Origin: Desulfovibrio sp. Dsv1
GTDB taxonomy: Bacteria; Desulfobacterota; Desulfovibrionia; Desulfovibrionales; Desulfovibrionaceae
Length of the DNA stretch: 10,400 nt
Assembly (NCBI GenBank): GCA_000403945.1
Contig: APFI01000187.1
Span: forward strand, 1-10,400
Reading direction: 5' to 3'
Of this stretch, positions 1 through 6,378 are shown one piece after another. The position numbers and the translations under genes are program-made. The notes under the pieces are model-generated. The model was given only the letters and a program-made list of their open reading frames with translations. It was not told the DNA's origin and did not search any database. Position 1 is the first letter of the stretch, and every line of letters begins with the position of its first letter.

Positions 1-19
1 TAGGCGGACAGGCACAACC

Positions 20-912
20 TCAAAACGGAGAGAACTGTCTGATCAAGTCTGAACTACTACATATAAAGGAGTTTAAAGTATTGAGTGACTCCATATGGCT
101 TTGCTTCCTGTGGGCCGTATATTCCGCTGCAAGCTGCGCCTGTTTTTTGCGTAACGTATCCACTTCCTTCTCCTCAGCCTGCCGCTCATACGTTTCAATG
201 TTCTTTTTCAGCTCTTCCTCGTGCTGCTCCAGAGCAGCAATGATTTGCCGAGAACTTTGGGCAGGTTCTTCGGATTCCAGAATCAGGTTGTTCAGGGCTT
301 CCTGTTGCTGCCTGAACTCCCGCGTATCCAGATGCTTTTTCGCGGAATCGGGCTTCTGCTCGACACCGCGCTGATGCTCGACACCGCGCTGAATGTCGAA
401 GCTACGGTCTTGCAGATAGCAGGGCAGTTCGAGTTGCAGCTTTTTCAGACTGGCGTGGGTATAAATGCTGTTGGCGCTGAGTCGTCCGCCTGGTGTCACC
501 GGAACATGAAGGGAGTGCATATGTGGCGTTTTTTCATCCATATGCACTATTGCCGAGATGACATTTTCCTTGCCGACAAAGTCGGTCAGAAAGGCTGCGC
601 TCTCCTCGAAAAGGCGTCTGGTTTCTCTTTGCCGAGGCGTGTAAAAAAAAGACGTGTCCGAACTGACAATCAAGCCGCACATATGCACGGCGTCCTTGCG
701 CACAGCCTTGCCCATGCGCAGGTCGTCAATGCGATTCTGGATGGTTTCGGCATGATTGGCGGATGGATTTTTGGATAAATCATAATTTTCGGCGCTCCGG
801 CTATAGTCGATATCGAGGTTGGAATGGCTCCGTGTTCGCGCCGGTTGTGCGATTGAATGCCGCGAATGGAGTCTTTCTTGAATTTGTTCATATGCAGAAC
901 GAGTGTGCACAT
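20..912 (-). pseudogene. MobV/Pre-type relaxase, split by a one-base deletion
   Basis: Relaxases of this family nick the origin of transfer and pilot single-stranded DNA during plasmid or element mobilization. The N-terminus (912 to about 837) reads MCTLVLHMNKFKKDS, then GIQSHNRRE, which contains the family's HN.R motif I. From about 834 the frame changes and continues RSHSNLDIDYSRSAENYDL, followed by the metal-binding motif HMDEKTPHMH near 536-565 and a charged, glutamate- and glutamine-rich, probably coiled-coil C-terminus ending at 20. Adding one A to GAACA near 835-836 (giving GAA ACA) joins both parts as RRETRSHSN, as in intact homologues. The start at 912 is supported by AAGGAAG seven bases upstream. 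The product would be about 300 residues, shorter than many MobV proteins, so the C-terminus may also be truncated. Both catalytic motifs survive but in different frames, so the gene is probably inactive. Confidence 0.85.
357..392. repeat. Perfect 18-bp tandem duplication inside mob
   Basis: The unit tgctcgacaccgcgctga occurs twice head to tail (357-374 and 375-392). On the coding strand it adds six residues in frame, giving QRGVEHQRGVEQ just after the relaxase core. It looks like a replication-slippage duplication in a tolerant linker. Confidence 0.9.
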
Positions 913-919
913 AGCGAAA

Positions 920-926
920 CTTCCTT
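920..926 (-). promoter_or_regulatory. Ribosome binding site of the mob gene
   Basis: AAGGAAG on the minus strand, seven bases before the ATG at 912. It fixes the relaxase start there rather than at the internal ATG at 891. It lies over the last codons of the primase fragment. Confidence 0.6.
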
Positions 927-1317
927 ATCCTGTAGGAAACAGGTGTACCGCTGTACCGGCGCTTAAGCATTTGTGCCATCGGGGTAGATGCGTTGCAGGC
1001 TTTGCAGACTGTTTGCGGTATCCAGAAGGGGATGAGCAGCGTACCGTCGCCTGCTGTATGCTGGAAAGAGCCGAAATGCCCTTGTGGCGCAGATAGGGAT
1101 GGTTGGCGTCGCACACTCGTGTCGAACTCCACTCCTGTCTGGCCTGCTGGACTGCTTCAGCATGGCGTTCGGCATATTTCGTTTCGCGTTGCCGCTGTAT
1201 GGACTGTTGACGTTCCCGCCATGCCGAGAGTTCGAACACGGAAAGCGTTTGCCTTTCTTCGGCACGGAACGTGCCTTGTATCGTCGGTTTCCCAGTTGCG
1301 CCACCAGAGAATGATCG
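925..1317 (-). pseudogene. Fragment of a plasmid/ICE-type DNA primase (toprim-like), multiply frameshifted
   Basis: I recognise an N-terminal to central portion of the primase-like proteins carried by conjugative plasmids and islands. From about 1317 one frame gives GTFRAEERQ, an arginine- and glutamine-rich helix ending AERHAEAVQQARQEW, then DANHPYLRHKGI, which matches the family's HPYL..KG motif. The match continues in other frames: GSFQHTAGDGTLLIP, then LLDTANSLQSLQRIYPDGT, then KCLSAGTAVHLFPTG, ending at TAA 925-927. Restoring one base at each of three homopolymers (1074-1076, 1028-1031, 970-972) joins all of these into one reading frame. The toprim catalytic part expected after FPTG is absent, and the relaxase starts 12 bases beyond the stop codon, so this is a truncated remnant. 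The N-terminal end runs into the start region of the divergent integrase. The family assignment rests on motif memory, not alignment. Confidence 0.6.
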
Positions 1318-1405
1318 GGTTTGTCCAGAACAGTTAGCTGGAATCAGCAGTATGGCAGGCCATGCTTGAGATGCACCAGGCTGCCCAGCCGAAAGCCAGG
1401 ACGAC

Positions 1406-2634
1406 ATGTCCGGCCAAACGGACAGCCACGCCAGCCGTATCGCTGACCAGCATGAGCATCAACGAAATTTACCAATTGACCCAGGGACCATGCGTCCAGT
1501 AGCCTGTTTCCGGGCACATTTGGCGCATGATGGAGGAGACATCATTGCCGTTCGGTACAGAAAGGGTCGCGCGTCGCCGTGGCAAACCTACTGGAACAAT
1601 CCGCTGACCGGCAAGCGCGAGTGCGCGAATTTCGGCACTCAGCGCGAGGCTGAAAGGCACGACTCCCTGATCAAGCATCGCATCAGGTTTGACAGGGAGT
1701 CGTTCAGGAAAGAGGAGGAAGAGCACGAGGAAAAGACAAGCACTCTCACGCTCGAAGGTGCATATCTGATGTACCTCCGACACAAACAGTTTAGCCGGAA
1801 AGGTCTGCAATGGCAAATGGACGCCATGCGTTATCCCTTGTCACAGATTGGCATGTTGCCCATCACGGAAATTACGCGGCGCCACCTTGAGCAAATCAGG
1901 GAGGCAATGCTTGCGATGCCGGTGAAGCAGACAAGCACCCGTGGACGCCTGTCCGTCCTGCGCACAGTGCTGCGCTGGTGCGCCGCCCAGGGGATCATGA
2001 ACCCACTGGAGTTTCCCAAGCTCCCTCCGGCACAGTATGAGAAATTCATACCGCCGACACCAGGAGAACTCGCGGAGATTATGGCTGCGGCAGCTCCACA
2101 TGTCGTGAGGGTCATTATCCTTGGTGCGCAAGGCGGCGTCCGTGTCGGGCCGTCTGAAATGTTCCGGCTGACCTGGGATGACGTCGATCTGATACAAGGC
2201 ATCTTACGCGTCCACGGGGCAAAAAAAATCCTAACGCCCCGTGGCGTGAAGTCCCCATCCGTGAAAGCCTCCTGCCGATTTTTCATAAATGGAGGCAGGA
2301 AGACGAGGCCGCAGGAATGGCATATCTCATCCACCATAATGGCAAGCCTGTGCAAAAAATCAAAACGGCATGGCTTTCCGCTCTGCGCCGGGCGGGTATC
2401 ACACGTCGAATTCGTCCGTATGACCTGCGTCATGCTTTCGCCACTGAGCTGATCGCTGGAGGCGTGGACATCGGAACTGTGGCAAATCTTATGGGACACA
2501 GCAGCCCAACCATGATCCTGAACCACTATCAGTATGTCATGGACGGGCAGAAACGGGCAGCAGTCGAGGCATTGCCAAACCTTCAACATGTGCCCAGGGA
2601 TATGTGCCCAAAAAAGAAAGCACTCACGTCATAA
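1406..2634 (+). pseudogene. Tyrosine recombinase (site-specific integrase), frameshifted at an A8 run
   Basis: Integrases of this family insert and excise elements at tRNA 3' ends. In the first frame, an N-terminal DNA-binding part contains SPWQTYWNNPLTGKRE. It is followed by a SAM-like core-binding domain (about residues 110-190) and the start of the catalytic domain with Arg246 in GGVRVGPSEMFRLTWDD. At 2221-2228 (eight A) the frame is lost. The next frame continues NPNAPWREVPIRESLLPIF and carries YDLRHAFATELIAGG (Y in place of the first His of HxxR), LMGHSS, and the nucleophile Tyr in ILNHYQYV. It ends at the TAA codon at 2632-2634. Together the product would be about 410 residues, normal for this group. 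Either one A was lost (gene dead) or frameshifting restores it; the A AAA AAA heptamer makes the latter possible. The start is uncertain: ATG 1406 is upstream, ATG 1490 fits family N-termini better. The gene end lies 19 bases from the tRNA-Lys 3' end. Confidence 0.85.
2221..2247 (+). promoter_or_regulatory. Candidate -1 frameshift signal in the integrase
   Basis: A AAA AAA (2221-2227) sits in the zero frame as AAA AAA lysine codons. A six-base spacer follows, then a five-pair hairpin with a four-base loop (ACGCC 2234-2238, GGCGT 2243-2247). A -1 slip moves ribosomes into the frame holding the integrase C-terminus. The heptamer and spacing resemble dnaX and IS3-family signals, but the stem is short and no clear upstream Shine-Dalgarno stimulator is seen. 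Confidence 0.35.
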
Positions 2635-2653
2635 ACGCAAGTGCCTGAAAAAT

Positions 2654-2700
2654 TGGTGGGTCGTGCGGGGATCGAACCTGCGACTCTCTGCTTAAAAGGC
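2654..2700. other. Probable element attachment site (att) at the tRNA-Lys 3' half
   Basis: A tyrosine integrase gene ends 19 bases from this tRNA 3' end, and mobilization genes lie beyond it. Elements of this kind usually recombine within the tRNA 3' half and leave the tRNA intact, as here. The exact crossover cannot be placed because the partner repeat would lie outside the window; no second copy of the tRNA 3' end is visible inside it. Confidence 0.5.
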
Positions 2701-2729
2701 AGATACTCTACCTACTGAGTTAACGACCC
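2654..2729 (-). tRNA. tRNA-Lys (anticodon UUU), CCA encoded
   Basis: On the minus strand the gene folds as a standard cloverleaf. The acceptor stem is GGGTCGT/ACGACCC. The anticodon stem TCTGC/GCAGA encloses the loop CTTTTAA, so the anticodon is TTT. The T arm is GCAGG TTCGATC CCCGC, followed by discriminator A and an encoded CCA. The length is 76 bases. Its 3' end faces the integrase gene, so it is the probable attachment site of the element to the left. Confidence 0.97.
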
Positions 2730-2741
2730 ATTGTAAATGGG

Positions 2742-2770
2742 AGCATAGCCGCTTGTGCCCGGGCTGTCAA
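2742..2770 (-). promoter_or_regulatory. Sigma70-type promoter of tRNA-Lys
   Basis: On the minus strand TTGACA (2765-2770) and TATGCT (2742-2747) are separated by 17 bases. Transcription should start near 2735, a few bases before the tRNA 5' end. It lies in the gap between the glnS stop and the tRNA, so the tRNA need not depend on glnS readthrough. Confidence 0.8.
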
Positions 2771-2807
2771 GCCGTGCATGTTTCGAAATACGAACGACGC
2801 GGGCGGG

Positions 2808-4541
2808 TTACGTTCCTTTTTTTTCCAGCTTGGCCCAGGTGTCACGCAGGGTGGCCGTGCGGTTGAACACGGGTAGCTCCGGCGAACTGTCCCTGTCCTT
2901 GCAGAAATAGCCCAGGCGTTCGAACTGCAGAGTCCGGCCGGCTTTGCCCTCGGCTAGGGCCGGCTCCAGCATGCCGCGCACCACCCGCAGCGAATCGGGA
3001 TTGAGGTTGTCCAGAAAGGTCTTGCCGTCGGGCGCAGTATTGGGACTTTCCACCGCGAAGAGATGGTCGTACAGGCGCACCTCCGCCGGAAGGGCGTGCG
3101 CCGCCGACACCCAGTGGATGGTGCCCTTGACCTTGCGGCCGTCCGGGCTCTGCCCGCCCCGGCTCTGTGGATCGTACACGCAGCGCAGTTCCAGCACGTT
3201 GCCCGCCTCATCCAGCACGGCCTCGCGACAGGTGATGAAATAGGCGTAGCGCAGACGCACTTCCGCGCCGGGCGAAAGACGATGGAATTTCTTGGGCGGG
3301 TCCTGGCGGAAGTCGTCGCGCTCGATATACAGCTCACGCGAGAAAGGCACTTTGCGACTGCCGTAGGAGGGGGTTTCCGGGTGGTAAGGCATTTGAAATT
3401 CCTCCACCTGCCCTTCCGGATAATTCTCAATGACCACCTTGACGGGGTCCAGCACGGCCATGACGCGCGGGGCGTGTGCGTTGAGGTGCTCGCGGACACA
3501 GAATTCCAGCATGGAATAATCCACAATGGAATCAGCGCGGGCTAGGCCGATGCGGGCGCAGAACTCGCGCAGGGCGGCGGCTGGTACGCCCCGGCGGCGC
3601 AGGCCGCTGAGCGTGGGCATGCGCGGGTCATCCCAGCCCCGGACGTGGCCCTCCTTGACCAGCTGGATCAGCTTGCGTTTGGAGAGCACGGTATAGGTCA
3701 GGTTCAGGCGGGCGAATTCGATCTGCTGCGGATGGTACACACCCAAGGTGTCCAGCACCCAGTCGTACAGTTCGCGGTTGTTCACGAATTCCAGGGTGCA
3801 GAGCGAATGCGTGATGCCTTCCAGTGAGTCGGACAGGCAATGCGTAAAGTCGTACATGGGATAGATGCACCAAGCATTGCCCGTGCGGTGGTGCTCGGCG
3901 TGGCGGATGCGGTAAAGCGTGGGATCGCGCATGACCAAGTTGGGCGAGGCCATGTCGATCTTGGCCCGCAGCACGCGCACGCCGTCTGGGAACTCCCCTG
4001 CGCGCATGCGGCGGAAGAGAGCCAGATTTTCCTTCACGCTGCGGTTGCGGTACGGGCTTTCACGGCCGGGCTCGGTGAGGGTGCCACGATATTCGCGAAT
4101 CTCGTCGGCGGAAAGATCGTCCACATAGGCCTTGCCTATCTGAATCAGCTGCTCGGCGTAGGCGTAGAGCTGTTCAAAATAATTGGAGGCGTAAAATTCC
4201 CGGTCCTGCCAGTCGCCTCCCAGCCAGCGCACGTCCTCGCGAATGGACTCTACGTACTCGACTTCTTCTTTGGTGGGATTGGTGTCGTCGAAACGCAGGT
4301 TGCACAGACCGCCGAATTCCCGCGCCACGCCGAAATTGAGGCAGATGGACTTGGCGTGCCCGAGATGCAGGTAGCCGTTGGGCTCCGGTGGAAAACGCGT
4401 ATGGATCTGACCGCCAAAACGGCCGGAGGCGTTGTCCTCCTGGATGCGGGCGCGGATGAAGTCCACACCTGGCCTAGCCGGTTCAGGGGTCGTGGTGTCG
4501 CTGTTGATCTGCATCGTGTCGGGATTGCTGGTGGGGGCCAT
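2808..4541 (-). CDS. glnS: Glutaminyl-tRNA synthetase
   Basis: This class I aminoacyl-tRNA synthetase charges tRNA-Gln with glutamine in the cytoplasm. Residues are counted from the ATG at 4553. The catalytic domain has the HIGH-type motif PPEPNGYLHLGH (about 55-66), RFDDTNPTKE, and the KMSKS-type loop VLSKRK (289-294). The C-terminal half is the two-barrel anticodon-binding region, with IHWVSAAHALPAEVRLYDHLF. Length is 577-581 residues, slightly longer than E. coli GlnRS because of a short Thr/Pro-rich N-terminal extension. I prefer ATG 4541 because GGAG lies six bases before it, while the ATG at 4553 lacks a Shine-Dalgarno sequence. The tRNA-Lys gene follows on the same strand. An A8 run near the 3' end (2817-2824) is in frame. 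The assignment is secure. Confidence 0.97.
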   Translation of the reverse strand: MAPTSNPDTMQINSDTTTPEPARPGVDFIRARIQEDNASGRFGGQIHTRFPPEPNGYLHLGHAKSICLNFGVAREFGGLCNLRFDDTNPTKEEVEYVESIREDVRWLGGDWQDREFYASNYFEQLYAYAEQLIQIGKAYVDDLSADEIREYRGTLTEPGRESPYRNRSVKENLALFRRMRAGEFPDGVRVLRAKIDMASPNLVMRDPTLYRIRHAEHHRTGNAWCIYPMYDFTHCLSDSLEGITHSLCTLEFVNNRELYDWVLDTLGVYHPQQIEFARLNLTYTVLSKRKLIQLVKEGHVRGWDDPRMPTLSGLRRRGVPAAALREFCARIGLARADSIVDYSMLEFCVREHLNAHAPRVMAVLDPVKVVIENYPEGQVEEFQMPYHPETPSYGSRKVPFSRELYIERDDFRQDPPKKFHRLSPGAEVRLRYAYFITCREAVLDEAGNVLELRCVYDPQSRGGQSPDGRKVKGTIHWVSAAHALPAEVRLYDHLFAVESPNTAPDGKTFLDNLNPDSLRVVRGMLEPALAEGKAGRTLQFERLGYFCKDRDSSPELPVFNRTATLRDTWAKLEKKGT

Positions 4542-4579
4542 AGTGCGCTCCATGCGGAAGTGATAAACAGGAATCTAAA

Positions 4580-4608
4580 AAAATACGCCAAGCCGCCCTG
4601 CGGGTCAA
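4580..4608 (-). promoter_or_regulatory. Sigma70-type promoter of glnS
   Basis: Minus-strand TTGACC (4603-4608), 17-base spacer, TATTTT (4580-4585). Transcription would start near 4573, giving a leader of about 30 bases to the ATG at 4541. The promoter begins about 20 bases inside the chromosome from the end of the ISAs1 remnant, so the insertion did not remove it. Confidence 0.7.
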
Positions 4609-4627
4609 CGTGCGCCCAGCCTTCGGC

Positions 4628-4645
4628 CAAGGCAGACGCATCTAA
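4628..4645. repeat. Likely terminal inverted repeat of the ISAs1-type remnant
   Basis: caaggcagacgcatctaa overlaps the transposase stop codon (4642-4644, minus strand). As I recall, ISAs1-family elements end with a sequence resembling CAGGGCAAACGCATCTAA just after the transposase; this copy differs at a few bases. The other end is not found in the window. Confidence 0.5.
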
Positions 4646-5265
4646 CTTCTGAGAGCCTGAAGGAGGAAGTCCCCGTTCAGAGGTATTTTGAAGCGTTTGC
4701 CTTTCAGGCTCGATCTCCCGGGTATACGTCGTAGTAAATTAAGGCTGATACTTCATAGAGTTCCTAAATTCTTGACTGCGTTACGGGCTCGCGCCAGACT
4801 TTGATCCTCGTTAAAAACGGTATCCAGGCGCCAGCGCGGGGAGTTTTCTATCACCAATGCGCACGACCGCTTTGGGCGACGTAAGATTCGTCTTGGGTGC
4901 AGACTGCTTATGTAGCAACGGCAACTTGTTTCCATACTATCTTCGTGCTTCCGGGCTGCTTCGATATGTGCAAAGCTGCGCAAGCCTGGCCATTCCGTCT
5001 TGTCCGTGTACCAGTCAACGGAAACCGGCTGCCGGCAACGCCGGGTTTCAATTCGGACATGGTCTTTCTCTACTTGTTCAAAGCCTGATGGTTACCCTTC
5101 AGAGTCAATATGTAATCGGCCTTTTCCCCCAGAGCCTTGACGGCGACGGCTTTTGGGCAGTTAAGTGTATCTGCTGTAACTACGTATTCTTTAATATCCA
5201 GCATGCCCATCAGTTGGGGAGCCACCGTTATTCCATTACTTTTTTCTCAACACCTTTAGCGGAAC
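4642..5265 (-). pseudogene. ISAs1-family transposase, C-terminal half, degraded
   Basis: The minus strand, read across frames, gives the C-terminal half of a DDE transposase of the ISAs1 family. It starts KGVEKK then SNGITVAPQLMGMLDIKE (a one-base loss in an A run at 5240-5245), followed by VVTADTLNCPKAVAVKA and DYILTLKGNHQA. A deletion with change of frame near 5077-5090 leads to GFEQVEKDHVRIETRRC and WPGLRSFAHIEAARK. The stretch IENSPRWRLDTVFNEDQS then matches the family's IEN..W.LDV.F.ED block. A TGA at 4753-4755, apparently CGA mutated, interrupts NLGTL.SISLNLLRR, and the remnant ends LQALRS at 4642. The N-terminal half, with the first catalytic Asp, is missing. It cannot make active transposase and lies upstream of the glnS promoter in the same orientation. 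Confidence 0.85.
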
Positions 5266-5328
5266 GTGCCGCAGAGCGGATCATCTTTGAAATATTATGT
5301 TTTTCAAAGATGATCCGCTCCGCGGCAC
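5266..5328. repeat. 27-bp inverted repeat with nine-base loop
   Basis: Arms 5266-5292 and 5302-5328 are complementary except at one position (5273/5321). The left arm starts gtgccgcagagcggatcatc; the loop is tattatgtt. Neither strand has a T tract after the stem, so it is not a typical intrinsic terminator. It begins exactly where similarity to the ISAs1 transposase stops, so it may be a second small palindromic element or fused ends of another element. Confidence 0.85.
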
Positions 5329-5564
5329 ATACTGCCCGCAATGTTTGCGTGCGGAGGAGAAAACCCGGCCAAGCCTATGTGAGGCATATAGAAAGTGTGA
5401 AAAAGCGCATCGGCTTCAGCTTTCCGTATTACTTTCGGTATACAGCAAACTTGTGTGATGTCCGCCCCCGCTCACGTTCCAGCCGTGTCGCTTACATTCG
5501 TGGAGATCAAACAATCAAGCGGGGGCCGCTCCAAGGCAAAGCCCGTCTGCCCGCCTTTCGTGTC
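5329..5564. other. Intergenic stretch without recognisable gene
   Basis: I see no supported coding sequence here on either strand. The only structure noted is a nine-base inverted repeat, GCCCCCGCT (5464-5472) and AGCGGGGGC (5518-5526), with a 45-base gap, too open to call a terminator. It is the 3' flank of the membrane-protein gene and probably includes more scarred mobile DNA. Confidence 0.5.
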
Positions 5565-6194
5565 TCAACTGTCCTCACCGTCGCCTTCTTCCTCCAAGCT
5601 GGCGCGCATATGCCGGGCCTGCCGACTGCCCATGTTCAGAAAAGCAACCCACCAGATTGCTTTTTTCAGCAACTGGACGCACTGAAAACGATGCCGCTCG
5701 TCGCTGGTGCCCAATGACGTGATTTCCAAGATTTTTTCGCTGCCGATTTCGCTGAAAAACGCGATTCGTATGGCCGCATGTTGGATGGTTTTGAGCTCTC
5801 CGGGCGAAAAAAAACCGAGAACCTTGCCGCAAAGCTCGGTGGCCCGCAACGAAGTGGTGGACTGCTCCGAGTCGCAGTCAAACTCATACGGCCGACCGTT
5901 GATCAACAGGTCCACCCGGGCAATGTTGGCCAGATTGATCCTGCTGCGGTTGATCACCTTGCTCTGGCACAACATGCGGTAATAAAAGGCGCCGTCTTCC
6001 TCGGAAGCGCCGATGATCACAGTGGTCTGCGTGTTCGGAGAAAAAACGCCGATGCTGGCCGTCATGCGCGAGGCTTCGGCAATTCCGGCCTTTTCTTCAG
6101 CGATTAGATTCTGCAGGCGGGCCGACCGGCGCTTTGTTTCCAGACAAAGAAAAAGCAGAAAGGCAATCAGCAACGCCCCTAAGGTAATTCCCAT
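5565..6194 (-). CDS. Single-pass membrane protein of unknown function
   Basis: I do not recognise a named family. The 209-residue product starts with one hydrophobic segment (about residues 3-18, ITLGALLIAFLLFLCL) followed by ETKRRSAR, so the rest should face the cytoplasm by the positive-inside rule. The soluble part has alternating short strands such as TTVIIGASEEDGAFYYRML and ARVDLLINGRPYEFD, then a basic and aromatic stretch (LLKKAIWWVAF) and an acidic tail EEEGDGEDS. The pattern could be a small beta-rich domain, but that is a guess. GGGAG lies nine bases before ATG 6194, supporting this start. A T8 run in the coding strand (5807-5814) is in frame and the codon use looks like the neighbouring core genes, so the gene appears intact. 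It follows xdhC on the same strand, 184 bases away. Confidence 0.8.
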   Translation of the reverse strand: MGITLGALLIAFLLFLCLETKRRSARLQNLIAEEKAGIAEASRMTASIGVFSPNTQTTVIIGASEEDGAFYYRMLCQSKVINRSRINLANIARVDLLINGRPYEFDCDSEQSTTSLRATELCGKVLGFFSPGELKTIQHAAIRIAFFSEIGSEKILEITSLGTSDERHRFQCVQLLKKAIWWVAFLNMGSRQARHMRASLEEEGDGEDS

Positions 6195-6214
6195 GCTGAG
6201 ATTCTCCCTTTCTG

Positions 6215-6244
6215 GGCCTAGCCTTGTCCGGACGTAAATGTCAA
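6215..6244 (-). promoter_or_regulatory. Candidate promoter of the membrane-protein gene
   Basis: A perfect TTGACA (6239-6244, minus strand) is followed after 17-18 bases by a poor -10 (CTAGGC or TAGGCC). The position fits a short leader to ATG 6194. The weak -10 suggests an activated or weak promoter, if real. Confidence 0.35.
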
Positions 6245-6378
6245 GACCGGTTCGGCGTATGTCCCGGGCAGGCGCATCCTGTTTAGAGCGGGTGGATAGA
6301 GGGGAAAGACTCTTGTTTCAAATACTCTGTAACATTGCGGTCAGCTTGTAAAATCCGTTTCTTCCGCACGGGCGGTGC

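Noticed and set aside
92..894. Five CATATG sites within about 800 bases
   Set aside because: Each encodes a His-Met pair in the relaxase, two of them in the catalytic motif; this is codon choice, not a binding-site array.
929..958. Inverted repeat CCTGT/ACAGG and direct repeats TGTACCG just upstream of mob, considered as an oriT
   Set aside because: After restoring one base this stretch encodes the conserved primase peptide GTAVHLFPTG, so the repeats are probably incidental, and they do not resemble MobV nick sites I know.
5464..5526. Nine-base inverted repeat as terminator for the membrane-protein gene
   Set aside because: The 45-base loop and lack of a T tract on the minus strand make it unconvincing.
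4857..5717. 286-codon open frame on the plus strand
   Set aside because: It lies antisense to the ISAs1 remnant, crosses the palindrome and overlaps the membrane-protein gene; the peptide shows no domain.
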